Assembly (NCBI RefSeq): GCF_014323665.1
Contig: NZ_JABVEB010000005.1
Coordinates: forward strand, 45,678 to 109,677
Direction: 5' to 3'
From: Actinomadura sp. HBU206391
GTDB lineage: Bacteria; Actinomycetota; Actinomycetes; Streptosporangiales; Streptosporangiaceae
DNA length: 64,000 nucleotides
Positions 35,371-44,500 of this stretch are shown one piece after another (position 1 is the stretch's first letter; each line of letters starts with the position of its first letter). The notes beneath the pieces are model-generated. The model saw only the letters and a list, made by a program, of their open reading frames with translations. It searched no databases and had not been told where the DNA came from. A program made the translations under genes and the position numbers.

Positions 35371-36122
35371 TGTCGCTCAGGGACGGGGTCGCCGCGCCGA
35401 TCCGCCGCATGCTCAACGTCGCCGTGCACCGTGGGTGGGAGTGGCTGATGCGGCACGGTGAGATCACTCCGAGCACACCCGGCCGGCTGCGCTTCGCCCG
35501 GCTCGGCGAAGGCGCCTGCATCGGCTTCCCGGTGGGCACCATCTACGGTGAGCGGTGGATCTCCGTCGGGGCCCACACGCTGATCGGGCCGCACGTCACG
35601 CTGTCGGCCGGCTTCGGGCCGGGGCTCGACCTCGGTCCGAAGCTGATCGTACGTATCGGTGAGAGCTGCTCTCTGGGCCGCGGCAACCAGATCATCGGGC
35701 ATCAGTCCATCGAGATCGGCAACAACGTCTTCACCGGCCCGAACGTGTACATCACCGACCAGAATCACAGCTACGGCGATCTCGACATGCCCATCGGGCG
35801 GCAGTGGCCGGAGAACAACCCCGTCGTGATCGGCGACGGCTGCTGGCTGGGCACCGGCGCGATCATCCTGCCCGGCACCCGGCTCGGCCGGAACGTCGCG
35901 GTGGCCGGCGGCGCCGTCGTACGCGGGGAGTTCCCCGACCACTGTGTCGTCGCCGGCGTTCCGGCCAGGATCGTCCGGCGCCATGACCCCGACGAGGGCT
36001 GGCAGCCGCCGCTGCGCGGCAGTTCCCGGCTGGCCTCGATGGACGAGCTCGCCGCACTCACCGTGGAGGAGCTCGAAGGCCTCCAACTGCTCCAGGAAAG
36101 GCTCCGCGAAGAAGCCGGCTGA
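35370..36122 (+). CDS. Hexapeptide-repeat (LbH) acyltransferase
   Basis: 250 aa. A left-handed beta-helix of hexapeptide repeats covers about residues 45-205 (IGFPVGTIYGERWISVGAHT, VRIGESCSLGRGNQIIG, IEIGNNVFTGPNVYITDQNH, VIGDGCWLGTGAIILPG), with the active-site histidine probably in TDQNHSYGD. It is closest in feel to the maltose/galactoside O-acetyltransferase and WcaF type. The last 40 residues form a charged helix. Acceptor unknown. A leaderless promoter precedes it. It is convergent with the DEAD-box gene, with only 10 bases between the stops. Confidence 0.87.
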   Translation: MSLRDGVAAPIRRMLNVAVHRGWEWLMRHGEITPSTPGRLRFARLGEGACIGFPVGTIYGERWISVGAHTLIGPHVTLSAGFGPGLDLGPKLIVRIGESCSLGRGNQIIGHQSIEIGNNVFTGPNVYITDQNHSYGDLDMPIGRQWPENNPVVIGDGCWLGTGAIILPGTRLGRNVAVAGGAVVRGEFPDHCVVAGVPARIVRRHDPDEGWQPPLRGSSRLASMDELAALTVEELEGLQLLQERLREEAG

Positions 36123-36132
36123 GTGGTGCGGG

Positions 36133-37590
36133 TCAGCCCTGGTGGGAGGGGCGGGGGCGGCGGCGGTCTCCGCCGGCGCTGGGACGCTGCTCCTGACCCC
36201 GCTGGCCATGGCCCGTGCGCGGCTTGAACGAATGGCGGTCGCCGCCGCCGTCGCCGCCGCCCTCGCCGGACCAGCCGCCGCGCCGCTCGCCGCTTCGGGG
36301 CCTGCTGCCGAGACGGTCGCCGCCGCCCCAGCCCTGGCCGCGGTTGCCGCGCCGCTCGCCGGGCCGGCCACGGCCCGAACGGCCCGCCGACGTGCGGACG
36401 ACCGGCTCGATGATCGGCTCGCCGCTCGGCGGCCGCGCACCCGTGAGCCGGACGAGCTTGTCGTCGCCGGCCATCACCTTGGTACGGGACGGGTCGATGC
36501 CGGCCCGGCGGGTCATCGCCGCCGTGGCCCGCACCTGGTGCGGCAGCACGAGGGTGACGACGGTGCCGCTCTCTCCCGCCCTGGCCGTACGGCCGGCGCG
36601 GTGCATGTAGTCCTTGTGGTCGGCCGGGGGGTCGATGTGCACGACGAGGCTGACGTCGTCCACGTGGATGCCGCGGGCCGCGACATCGGTCGCGACGAGC
36701 ACGCTGATGCTGCCCTCACGGAACTCGGCCAGCGTGCGCGTGCGCAGGTTCTGGCTCTTGCCGCCGTGCAGGGCGCCGGCCCGCACGCCCACCTGGGCGA
36801 GCTGCTTGGCCAGCCGGTCGACGCCGTGCTTGGTGCGGGCGAACAGGATCGTGCGGCCCTCACGGTTGGCGATCTCGGCGGTGATCGCGTTCTTGTCCCT
36901 GGGGGCCACCAGCAGCAGGTGGTGGTCCATGGTGTCGACCGACTCGTCGACCGGGCCGATCGCGTGGTTCACCGGGTCGTTGAGATAGCGCCGCACGAGG
37001 ACGTCGACGTCCTTGTCGAGGGTGGCGGAGAACAGTAGCCGCTGACCGCCCGGGCGCACCTGGTCGAGGATGTCGGTGACATCGGGCAGAAAGCCCATGT
37101 CGGCCATGTGGTCGGCCTCGTCGAGGACCGTGACGGCGATGTCGCCGAGATCACAGGCGCCTTGCCTCATCAGGTCCTTGAGCCGGCCGGGGGTGGCGAC
37201 GAGCACCTCGACGCCGCGGCGCAGCGCGTCGATCTGGCGGGGCATCGACGTCTGGCCGATGACGGTCTTGAAACGCAGGCCGAGGCTGCGCCCGAGCGGC
37301 TCCAGGTTGGTCTGGACCTGCATCGCCAGCTCGCGGGTGGGGACCAGGATGAGGGCGAGCGGCCGCTTGGGCGCCGCCTTCTGCCCGGCGATCAGGGTGA
37401 GCAGCGGGAGTCCGAAGGCCAGCGTCTTGCCCGAGCCCGTCTTGCCGCGTCCGAGCACGTCACGTCCGGCCAGCACGTCGGGGATGCAGGCCTCCTGGAT
37501 CGGGAACGGAGACTCGATCCCCTGGCGGGAGAGTGCTGAGACGAGAGGAGCAGGCAGGCCGAGCTGGGCGAACGTGGGCGTGTCTGACAC
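36133..37590 (-). CDS. DEAD-box RNA helicase
   Basis: 485 aa from GTG 37590 with GGAAGG six bases upstream. All helicase motifs are present: Q motif FPIQEACIPDVLAG, Walker A GKTGSGKTLAF, PTRELAMQV, TPGRL, DEAD as VLDEADHMADMG, SAT in LLFSATL, and HRAGRTARAGESG (motif VI). The C-terminal 100 residues are Gly/Arg-rich with RGG-like repeats, which bind RNA. It probably acts in ribosome assembly or RNA turnover, often under cold stress. It is divergent from the pyruvate-dehydrogenase-like gene across a 640-base gap containing a pseudogene. Confidence 0.94.
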   Translation of the reverse strand: MSDTPTFAQLGLPAPLVSALSRQGIESPFPIQEACIPDVLAGRDVLGRGKTGSGKTLAFGLPLLTLIAGQKAAPKRPLALILVPTRELAMQVQTNLEPLGRSLGLRFKTVIGQTSMPRQIDALRRGVEVLVATPGRLKDLMRQGACDLGDIAVTVLDEADHMADMGFLPDVTDILDQVRPGGQRLLFSATLDKDVDVLVRRYLNDPVNHAIGPVDESVDTMDHHLLLVAPRDKNAITAEIANREGRTILFARTKHGVDRLAKQLAQVGVRAGALHGGKSQNLRTRTLAEFREGSISVLVATDVAARGIHVDDVSLVVHIDPPADHKDYMHRAGRTARAGESGTVVTLVLPHQVRATAAMTRRAGIDPSRTKVMAGDDKLVRLTGARPPSGEPIIEPVVRTSAGRSGRGRPGERRGNRGQGWGGGDRLGSRPRSGERRGGWSGEGGGDGGGDRHSFKPRTGHGQRGQEQRPSAGGDRRRPRPSHQG

Positions 37591-37769
37591 GTAAAACCTT
37601 CCGAGAGGGGGCACGTCTCGGGAGGCACCACGTTCCATCGGTGGGCTGCAAGGACGAGCCAGGCGCGCTCAGCGCCGCAAAGGGTGATTGCCTCATTCTA
37701 ACGGTGAGGGTGTGCCTCGTTATGCCCGGAGCGTCGAAAAAGATCTTTCGGGTCCCGCCGGGTCCACCG

Positions 37770-37975
37770 TCACGGACCGGGTACCGGCAATGGGCTCCCG
37801 GTCTCGATGCGGCTCTTCAGGCTGGACGGCAGGCGGGGCCATCCCGCCGAGCAGGCCCGCCATTCCGGCTCCACCCGGTGGCCGAACCAGCAGCGGCGCG
37901 TGAACTCACCGCCGGTGAGCGCCCGCCACAGCTCCTCGGGGATGGCCTTGACATATGTCACATACGCGGTCCCTG
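37770..37975 (-). pseudogene. SRPBCC (AHSA1-like) domain remnant
   Basis: On the minus strand the peptide AYVTYVKAIPEELWRALTGG followed by EFTRRCWFGHRVEPEW is the N-terminal third of an AHSA1/SRPBCC domain as found in ArsR-linked actinobacterial proteins. The homology stops after about 45 residues and the frame continues as PRLPSSLKSRIETG to a stop at 37770. No credible start codon or ribosome binding site precedes it. It is therefore a truncated gene fragment stranded in the interval between the helicase and dehydrogenase genes. Confidence 0.6.
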
Positions 37976-38227
37976 CCGTCCCCCGCCGGTCGGCGACACC
38001 TATGCCGTCTGGGAGCGGAGGGCGATGCCCGGTATCGTCTGGCGAGTCACAAACAGCACCATCAAGAGGTCCTCGAACGAACTGTGAGCCCGGACCGCCG
38101 ACCCGCGTCACTGCGGCCGCAGCGCCCCGTTCGGCCGACCCCTCGTTCGGCTGACCATGCCGTGCCGAAGCCTGGACGCCTCTGGACGACCTCCGGGGGC
38201 GTCCGCGTACGACCCTGGAGACCGCCC
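37976..38227. other. Upstream region of the dehydrogenase gene
   Basis: No gene is visible. The stretch should contain the promoter of the 38228 gene; I see no box good enough to call. Confidence 0.3.
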
Positions 38228-40627
38228 GTGACCGACCGCGACGAGACCCGACGGCCCGCCCCCCAGCACGCGCCCGACCTCGAGGTCCTGAACGAGATCC
38301 AGCGGCGGGTGCGGTGGCTCTCCACGCGGATCGTGGACGCCGCCAACCACGACCGCGAGACCGGTGACGGGGTCAAGGTCGGCGGGCATCAGGCGTCCAG
38401 CGCATCGCTGGTGACGGCCATGACCGCCCTATGGTTCGCGCACCTGAACGCGGACGACCGGGTCGCGGTCAAGCCCCACGCGTCGCCGGTGTTCCACTCC
38501 ATCCAGTATCTGCTGGGCAACCTGGACCGTTCCTACCTGCCGCGGCTGCGGGCTCGCGGCGGCCTCCAGTCCTACCCGTCGCGCACCAAGGACCCCGACG
38601 AGGTCGACTTCTCCACCGGATCGGTCGGGCTCGGGGTGGCCGCGCCCCTGTTCGCGGCGGTGACGCGACGCTACGTCGACGCCCACTTCGGCGAGCGGCC
38701 CACCTCACGCTTCGTCGCCATCCTCGGGGACGCCGAGCTCGACGAGGGCAACATCTGGGAGGCGGTCGCCGACCCGGCGACGACCGGGCTCGGCAACGTG
38801 ATGTGGCTGGTGGACTTCAACCGCCAGTCGCTCGACCGGGTCGTACCGGGCGTGCGGATCGACCAGTGGCGCGGCCAGTTCGAAGCGGCCGGCTGGCATG
38901 TGGTCGAGGTGAAGTACGGCCGCCGCCTGCGTGAGGCGTACGAGCGCCCGGGCGGCGAGCACCTGCGGGCATGGATCGACGCGATGCCCAACGAGCAGTA
39001 CCAGTCGTTGTTCGGGCCGCTCGGCGACGGCCTGCGCAAACGATTCCTCGACGGCGCCCCGCCGGAGGTGGAGCAGATCATCGCCGGCATCCCCGACGAC
39101 GAGCTGGCGCCGCTGGTCACCGATCTCGGCGGGCACGACCTCGACGCCATGCTCGACGCCTACGCCCAGTGCGACGCCGTGACCGATCGTCCCAGCGTCG
39201 TGTTCGCCTACACCGTCAAGGGATGGGGGCTGCCGATCGCGGGCAATCCGCGCAACCATTCGGCGCTGCTGTCGACGGAGCAGATCGACACCCTGCGGGC
39301 CGAGCACGGGCTCGACCGCGAGACCGAGTGGGACCGGTTCGACCCCGCGTCGCCCGCGGGGATCTGGGTCGGTTCCCGCCGCGAGGCGCTGGCACGCGCC
39401 CCACGGGAGCAGGCGCTGCCCGTAGAGGTGCCCGAGAGCACCGACGTTCGGACGAGCAGGCCGATCTCCACTCAGGAGGTCTTCGGGCGGGTGCTGGTCG
39501 ACCTGGCCCGCAACGAGAACGTCGCGCCGTACCTCGTCACCACCGCACCCGACGTGGCGACCTCGACCAACCTGGCCGGGTTCATCAACAAGACAGGGGT
39601 GTTCGCCCCGGCACAGCGCCGGTCCTGGAACGAGGACAAGATGCTCCGCTGGGCCGAAGGGCCCTCGGGTCAGCACATCGAGCTGGGCATCTCGGAGATG
39701 AACCTGTTCCTGCTGCTCGGCCAGCTCGGCCTGTCCTGGGACCTGTCCGCACAGCCGCTGCTCCCGGTCGGCACCGTGTACGACCCGTTCGTCCTGCGCG
39801 GCCTCGACGCGTTCCTGTACGGCACGTACTCCGGTTCCAGGTTCATCGTGGCCGGCACCCCATCCGGCGTCACCCTGGCCCCCGAAGGCGGCGCGCACCA
39901 GTCGACCATCACCGCCTCGGTCGGCCTGGAACTGCCCGGTGTGACCTTCATCGAGCCCGCCTACGCGACCGCGCTCGACTGGCTGATGTGCGACGCGCTG
40001 TCGCACATCGCCGCAGGCCCGAGTTCGACGACCACCGCGACCCCCGCCGAGGACGGCGCCTACTACTTCCGGCTGACCACTCGCCCGGTCGACCAGGCCC
40101 CGTTCGAGGCCGCGCGGGCGCGGATCGGCGACGCGGTGCTGCGCCGTCAGGTGCTGGCCGGCGCCTACCGGCTGTTCGACGCCCACCACGCCCACCCCGA
40201 ACTCCGTGCGGCCGGCGCCCCCGTCGTGCACCTGGCGGCGTCCGGCGCCGTACTCCCCGAGGTGCTCGCCGCGGCGGCCGAGCTCGCCGACGAGGGCATC
40301 GCCGCCCACGTGGCCGACGTGACCTCGCTGGACCGGATCTACACCGCCTGGCAGCGCACGCTGCGGCAGAGCGTACGGACCGCCGCCGCGCCGAGCGTCC
40401 CCGGTGCCCTGCGTACGGTGTTCGGCGACCGCGCGCCCGTCGTCACTGTGCACGACGCGGCCTCGCACACCATGGCGTGGCTCGGTTCGGCGCTCGGAAC
40501 GCCGTGCGTGCCGCTGGGCGTCGACGAGTTCGGCCAGTCCGGCACCGTGCGGGAGCTCTACGAGCTGCACGACCTGCTGCCCGGAAGCATCGTCAACGCC
40601 GCACTGGCCGCGCTGTCCCTGTCCTGA
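38228..40627 (+). CDS. Pyruvate-dehydrogenase E1 / transketolase-like ThDP enzyme
   Basis: 799 aa from GTG 38228 with GGAG eight bases upstream. The N-terminal half holds the thiamine diphosphate site: VGGHQASSASLVTAMTALWF, FSTGSVGLGVAAPLFAAV and GDAELDEGNIWEAV with WLVDFNRQSLDRV, matching homodimeric AceE-type E1. The central domain reads YLVTTAPDVATSTNLAGFIN and IELGISEMNLFLLLGQLG (catalytic glutamate), and a transketolase C-terminal domain follows. At about 800 aa it is shorter than classical AceE (about 900). It probably decarboxylates pyruvate or another 2-oxo acid; no E2/E3 genes are near, so the substrate is uncertain. Confidence 0.85.
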   Translation: MTDRDETRRPAPQHAPDLEVLNEIQRRVRWLSTRIVDAANHDRETGDGVKVGGHQASSASLVTAMTALWFAHLNADDRVAVKPHASPVFHSIQYLLGNLDRSYLPRLRARGGLQSYPSRTKDPDEVDFSTGSVGLGVAAPLFAAVTRRYVDAHFGERPTSRFVAILGDAELDEGNIWEAVADPATTGLGNVMWLVDFNRQSLDRVVPGVRIDQWRGQFEAAGWHVVEVKYGRRLREAYERPGGEHLRAWIDAMPNEQYQSLFGPLGDGLRKRFLDGAPPEVEQIIAGIPDDELAPLVTDLGGHDLDAMLDAYAQCDAVTDRPSVVFAYTVKGWGLPIAGNPRNHSALLSTEQIDTLRAEHGLDRETEWDRFDPASPAGIWVGSRREALARAPREQALPVEVPESTDVRTSRPISTQEVFGRVLVDLARNENVAPYLVTTAPDVATSTNLAGFINKTGVFAPAQRRSWNEDKMLRWAEGPSGQHIELGISEMNLFLLLGQLGLSWDLSAQPLLPVGTVYDPFVLRGLDAFLYGTYSGSRFIVAGTPSGVTLAPEGGAHQSTITASVGLELPGVTFIEPAYATALDWLMCDALSHIAAGPSSTTTATPAEDGAYYFRLTTRPVDQAPFEAARARIGDAVLRRQVLAGAYRLFDAHHAHPELRAAGAPVVHLAASGAVLPEVLAAAAELADEGIAAHVADVTSLDRIYTAWQRTLRQSVRTAAAPSVPGALRTVFGDRAPVVTVHDAASHTMAWLGSALGTPCVPLGVDEFGQSGTVRELYELHDLLPGSIVNAALAALSLS

Positions 40628-40676
40628 GTCGCAGGGGGCGAGGAAGACGCGAGGCGCGTGCCTGAGGCGCGGAGGG

Positions 40677-40907
40677 TCAGCCGCCCACCGACAGCCGGTC
40701 GAGGAGATCAAGGGCTGCCTGCCGTACCGGCTCGGGCTTGACGCCGCTGAGTACGGTCCGAGCCTCGTCGAGGCTGCGGGTGGTCGCGCAGGTCACGGCC
40801 ACTGACCCGGCGGCGGCCTTCTGTACGGATCCGGACGGTGAGCCGTCTGCTATCTCCCGCGCGCTCGCGGCGAGGTCCAGGTTTTCGCTCGTGTCTGAGG
40901 CGGTCAA
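40677..40907 (-). CDS. Small hypothetical protein, 76 aa
   Basis: TTG 40907 is preceded by AAGGAG with five bases spacing, a near-ideal ribosome binding site, and the third-position GC bias is strong. The peptide (MTASDTSENLDLAASAREIA, then VAVTCATTRSLDEARTVLSG) is acidic and probably helical. No known family. It is convergent with the dehydrogenase gene. Confidence 0.6.
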   Translation of the reverse strand: MTASDTSENLDLAASAREIADGSPSGSVQKAAAGSVAVTCATTRSLDEARTVLSGVKPEPVRQAALDLLDRLSVGG

Positions 40908-41401
40908 TGGGGCTCCTTGAACTAGCGACGTGGTTCCATTGTCCGCTGTCGCGGGCCGCGAGGTCGCCGCGGGGCCGAACCTTGACCAACTTCCGGGTTT
41001 GAGCCGGTGCCCGCCGGGCTCGTCGCACCTCGCCTCAGCGGCCCCCTCACGGTACGCCGGGTCACAACGGGCCCTGGGTCCCTTGGGTCCTCACGTCGCG
41101 AAGGACGTTCCATGATGACGTCCTCTCGTCGGTCGGCGGCGCTCAGATTATTCAGCCCGATGGCTTCAATGGCGCCATTCTTTCGGTACTCCATAAAGGC
41201 CGGAATCGGCGCGGCATCCGGCGCCCTGGGCCCTGAATGTAGGCCCGGAAACTTGGGCCTGTACATGCTGATCTTCCTCGGTTATTCATGGTATGCCCCA
41301 GCGGGACCGCGCCCACGAGAGGGGAGTGCGCTCGACCTCTGCGCAGTGCCGGCACTCCGTGTCGCGCCTGCCGGCCATGCCGCTTAATGGAAGAGAGTCT
41401 C
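40908..41401. other. Upstream region of the lanthipeptide locus
   Basis: No confident gene. An ATG at 41115 with GAAGGACG upstream opens a 90-codon frame to 41387 (MTSSRRSAALRLFSPM and on) with a hydrophobic patch YMLIFLGYSWYAP, but its third-position GC is poor, so it is doubtful. AGGCCC/GGGCCT form a small inverted repeat near 41241-41262. The region is less GC-rich than its flanks and presumably carries the lanA promoter. Confidence 0.35.
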
Positions 41402-41569
41402 ATGACGAACACCGCAGTACAGGAATTGAACCGTGAACTCGACAACCCCGCAGGCGATCTGGACGCCGAACTACGCGAACTCGAGCGGTCCGAGGATCTG
41501 CGGGAGACCGAGAGCGTCTTCACCTGGTTCTCGGCCGTTCGCATCTGCTGCTTCAAGGTCGGTTCCTGA
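41402..41569 (+). CDS. Putative class II lanthipeptide precursor (LanA)
   Basis: 55 aa, too short for most gene finders. MTNTAVQELNRELDNPAGDL and AELRELERSEDLRE form an acidic helical leader with the Leu/Glu pattern recognised by LanM enzymes. The C-terminal part SVFTWFSAVRICCFKVGS is the likely core, with Ser39, Thr41, Ser44 and Ser55 as dehydration sites and two adjacent cysteines (49, 50), allowing two overlapping thioether rings. There is no GG or GA cleavage site. GGAAGAGAG stands about five bases before the ATG; an in-frame ATG 15 bases upstream is possible. lanM starts 12 bases after its stop. The call rests mainly on this linkage. Confidence 0.75.
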   Translation: MTNTAVQELNRELDNPAGDLDAELRELERSEDLRETESVFTWFSAVRICCFKVGS

Positions 41570-41580
41570 CTGATATCGAT

Positions 41581-44500
41581 GTGACCGGTATGGCCCAGCC
41601 GATGGCCTCTCCGCCGGCGGGCGGTGAGGCCGTCCCGTCGGTCGGCGCGTTCCGGCGGGCCACCCCGCTGAGCGAGCGTCCGGTCCCCGAGGACGGCGTC
41701 CGGGACACCGGGCGGCTGCACCTCGCCCAGGTGCGGCGGGAACGCTGGCGCCAGGCGGTGCCGTTCGGCTCGAACGACGCGATGGGCACGAGCGGCTCAC
41801 CCGGATCGAACGGCACCGCAGAGGTCGCGGCGGTCGGCTCAGCGGCCGGCTCAGGGGGCGGTTCAGGGGGCGGTTCAGGGGACGGGCAGGTGTTGTGGCG
41901 CCGCCGTCTCGCGTCCGCCGGGCTGGACGAGCCCGGCCTGCTCGCCGTGCTGGCGGGCGAGGGCGGCCCCGAGCCGGAATGGGCGGCCGACCTCGCCGCC
42001 GCCTACGCACTGCCGATGGACCTGCGGATCGGCGAGGCCGGCGGCCTGCCGTTCCTCGCCCTGGCAGAGCCGGTCGCCGGCCAGGTACGCGAGCGGCTGG
42101 TCGCGGCGGTCGAAGCCGTCGCCGCAGAGCGGCTGCCGGCGCCCGAACACCTCGCCGACCTTCTACTGCGCGGGCTGTTGCCACGGCTGAACGCGATGGT
42201 GCAGCGCACCTGCATGCTGGAGCTGGCCGCCGCCAGGCGGGCGGGCACGCTCATCGGCGAGACACCAGAGGACCGGTTCGCCTCCTTCCTCTCGTGGTTG
42301 CGCGAGCCGGGCCGGCGGTGGAACGTGCTGGTCCGCTATCCGGTGCTGGCCCGGCAGCTCGCCGTGACCGGCCGGGCCTGGGCCGACCAGGCGGCCGGGT
42401 TCGTGGCGCACCTCGCCGCCGACCTGCCCGCGATCGTGGAGACGTTCGCCGCCGGCACCGATCCGGGACCGGTCGTCGAGGTCACCACCGGGCTGGGCGA
42501 TCCGCACCGGGGGGCGCGGACCGTGGCGATGATCCGCTTCGCCTCCGGGCTGCGCGTGGTCTACAAGCCCCGGCCGTCCGCGGTGGAGGGCCATTTCCAG
42601 GACCTGCTGGCGTGGGTCAACGCGCGTACCCCCGGTCTGCGTTACCGGGTGCTGCGATGCCTGGACCGGGCCGACCACGGCTGGATGGAGTACGCCGCGG
42701 CCGCCCCGATCACCGACGTGGACGCGGCGCGGCGGTTCTACCGCCGTCAGGGCGGCCTGCTCGCGCTGCTGTACCTCGTGCACGCGGGCGACATCCATGC
42801 GGAGAACCTGATCGCCGCCGGTGATCAGCCGGTGCTGGTCGACCTGGAGACGCTGTTCCAGCCGGGGCTCCCGTCGCTGCGCGCACCCGGCGAGTCCGAG
42901 GCCGAGCGGCTGGCGGCCGATCTCACCTCGGGATCGGTCCTGCATGCCGGTCTGCTGCCGACCGGGCCGTCCCCCTGGGGCGCCGGTCTGTCCGGCATGC
43001 GCGACGTCGGAGCGCCGCGGGCCGAGCGTGCGGTGGTGCGGTCGCCGCATGTTGCCGACGCCCGGACCGATCGGATGCGGATCCGCCTGGCGCACGCGGA
43101 TGAACAGGCGCACGCGGATGAACAGGCGCATGCGGATGAACAGGCGTATGCGCATACGCACGCGGACGAGGACGCGCACGCGCATGCGGACGACGCGGCG
43201 GACCCGCACGCTGCCGGCGAGCTCCCCATCCGCCTCGCCGACCATGTCGAGGACATCGTCGGCGGCTTCACCGAGGTGTACGGGGTGCTGCTGGAACACC
43301 GGGACGAGCTCGCCGCGCCGGACGGCCCCCTGGCGGCGTTCGCCGATGACGAGGTACGGGTCCTGGTGCGCGACACGATGACCTACGCGTTGTTGCTGGA
43401 CATGTCCTTCCACCCCACCCTGATGATCGACGGGCTGGACCGGGAACGGCACTTCGACTGGCTGTGGCGCGACGCGGCTCGGCGACCCGGGCTGGCGGCG
43501 GTCACCGAGGCGGAGCGCCGGGACCTCTGGCGCGGCGACATCCCGGTGTTCACCACCGGCGCGGGCCGTGGGCCGCTCGTCGACGGCCACGGGGCGCAGG
43601 TGCCCGGCGTACCGGTGGTGCACGGCATGCGCGTCACCCGGGAGATCCTCGCCAGGCTCGGGGATGAGGACCTGGCCAGGCAGACCTGGCTGGTCCGCGC
43701 CTGTATCGCCGTCAACGGGGTGCGGCAGGAGCAGCGGTTCCTCTTCCGGCGGCACCGGACCGAACCGGCGGCGCGGCCCGCGAGCGATGCCCGGCTCGCC
43801 GGCGCGGCCGCCGCCGTCGCCGACCGGCTGGCCGCGCTGGCCGTACGGGGTGGCGACGGAGCCGTGTGGATCGGAGCGCACACCGGGTCGTACCGCAACT
43901 GGAACGTCGGGGTGCTGGGCCCGGGCCTGCACGACGGGCTGCTGGGCATCGCGCTCTTCCTGGCGTACAACGCCGAACTGGGCGGAGACCCAGGCTCCCG
44001 GAGCCTCGCCGGCGATGCCGCCCGTACCGCCGTCGCCCAGGTGCGCCGCGGTCGCCTCGGGCGAGCCATCGGGTTCACCGGGATGGGCGGCGTGATCTAC
44101 GGTCTGGCCCATCTCGGAGCGCTGTGGTCCGACGACGGCCTCCTCGACGAGGCGGCCCGCATCGCGGGTGGGCTGGACGAGCCGATCATCGCCGATACCG
44201 AGTACGAGGTGATGGGCGGCGCGGCCGGCGCCGTGCTCGGCCTCGCCGCGCTTTATCGCACCCGGCCGTCCGGGCGAGTGCTCGACCAGGTCAGGACGGC
44301 GGCCGACCATCTCCTGGCGGCCCAGCGGCTCTACGGCCGCGGTGCCGCCTGGCTGCCTGCGGAGGCCGTCGCCACGGGCCTGGCCGACCGGCCCCTGGCC
44401 GGGTTCGCCCACGGCACCGCCGGCATCGCGGCGGCGCTGCTGGCGGCGGCGGAGATTCTCGGCGACGACCGGTACGGAAGCGCGGCCGCCCGGGCGTTCG

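Noticed and set aside
37949..37960. TGACATATGTCA as a regulator binding site
   Set aside because: It is a perfect palindrome but coincides with Tyr-Val-Thr-Tyr codons of the SRPBCC remnant, so it may be chance.
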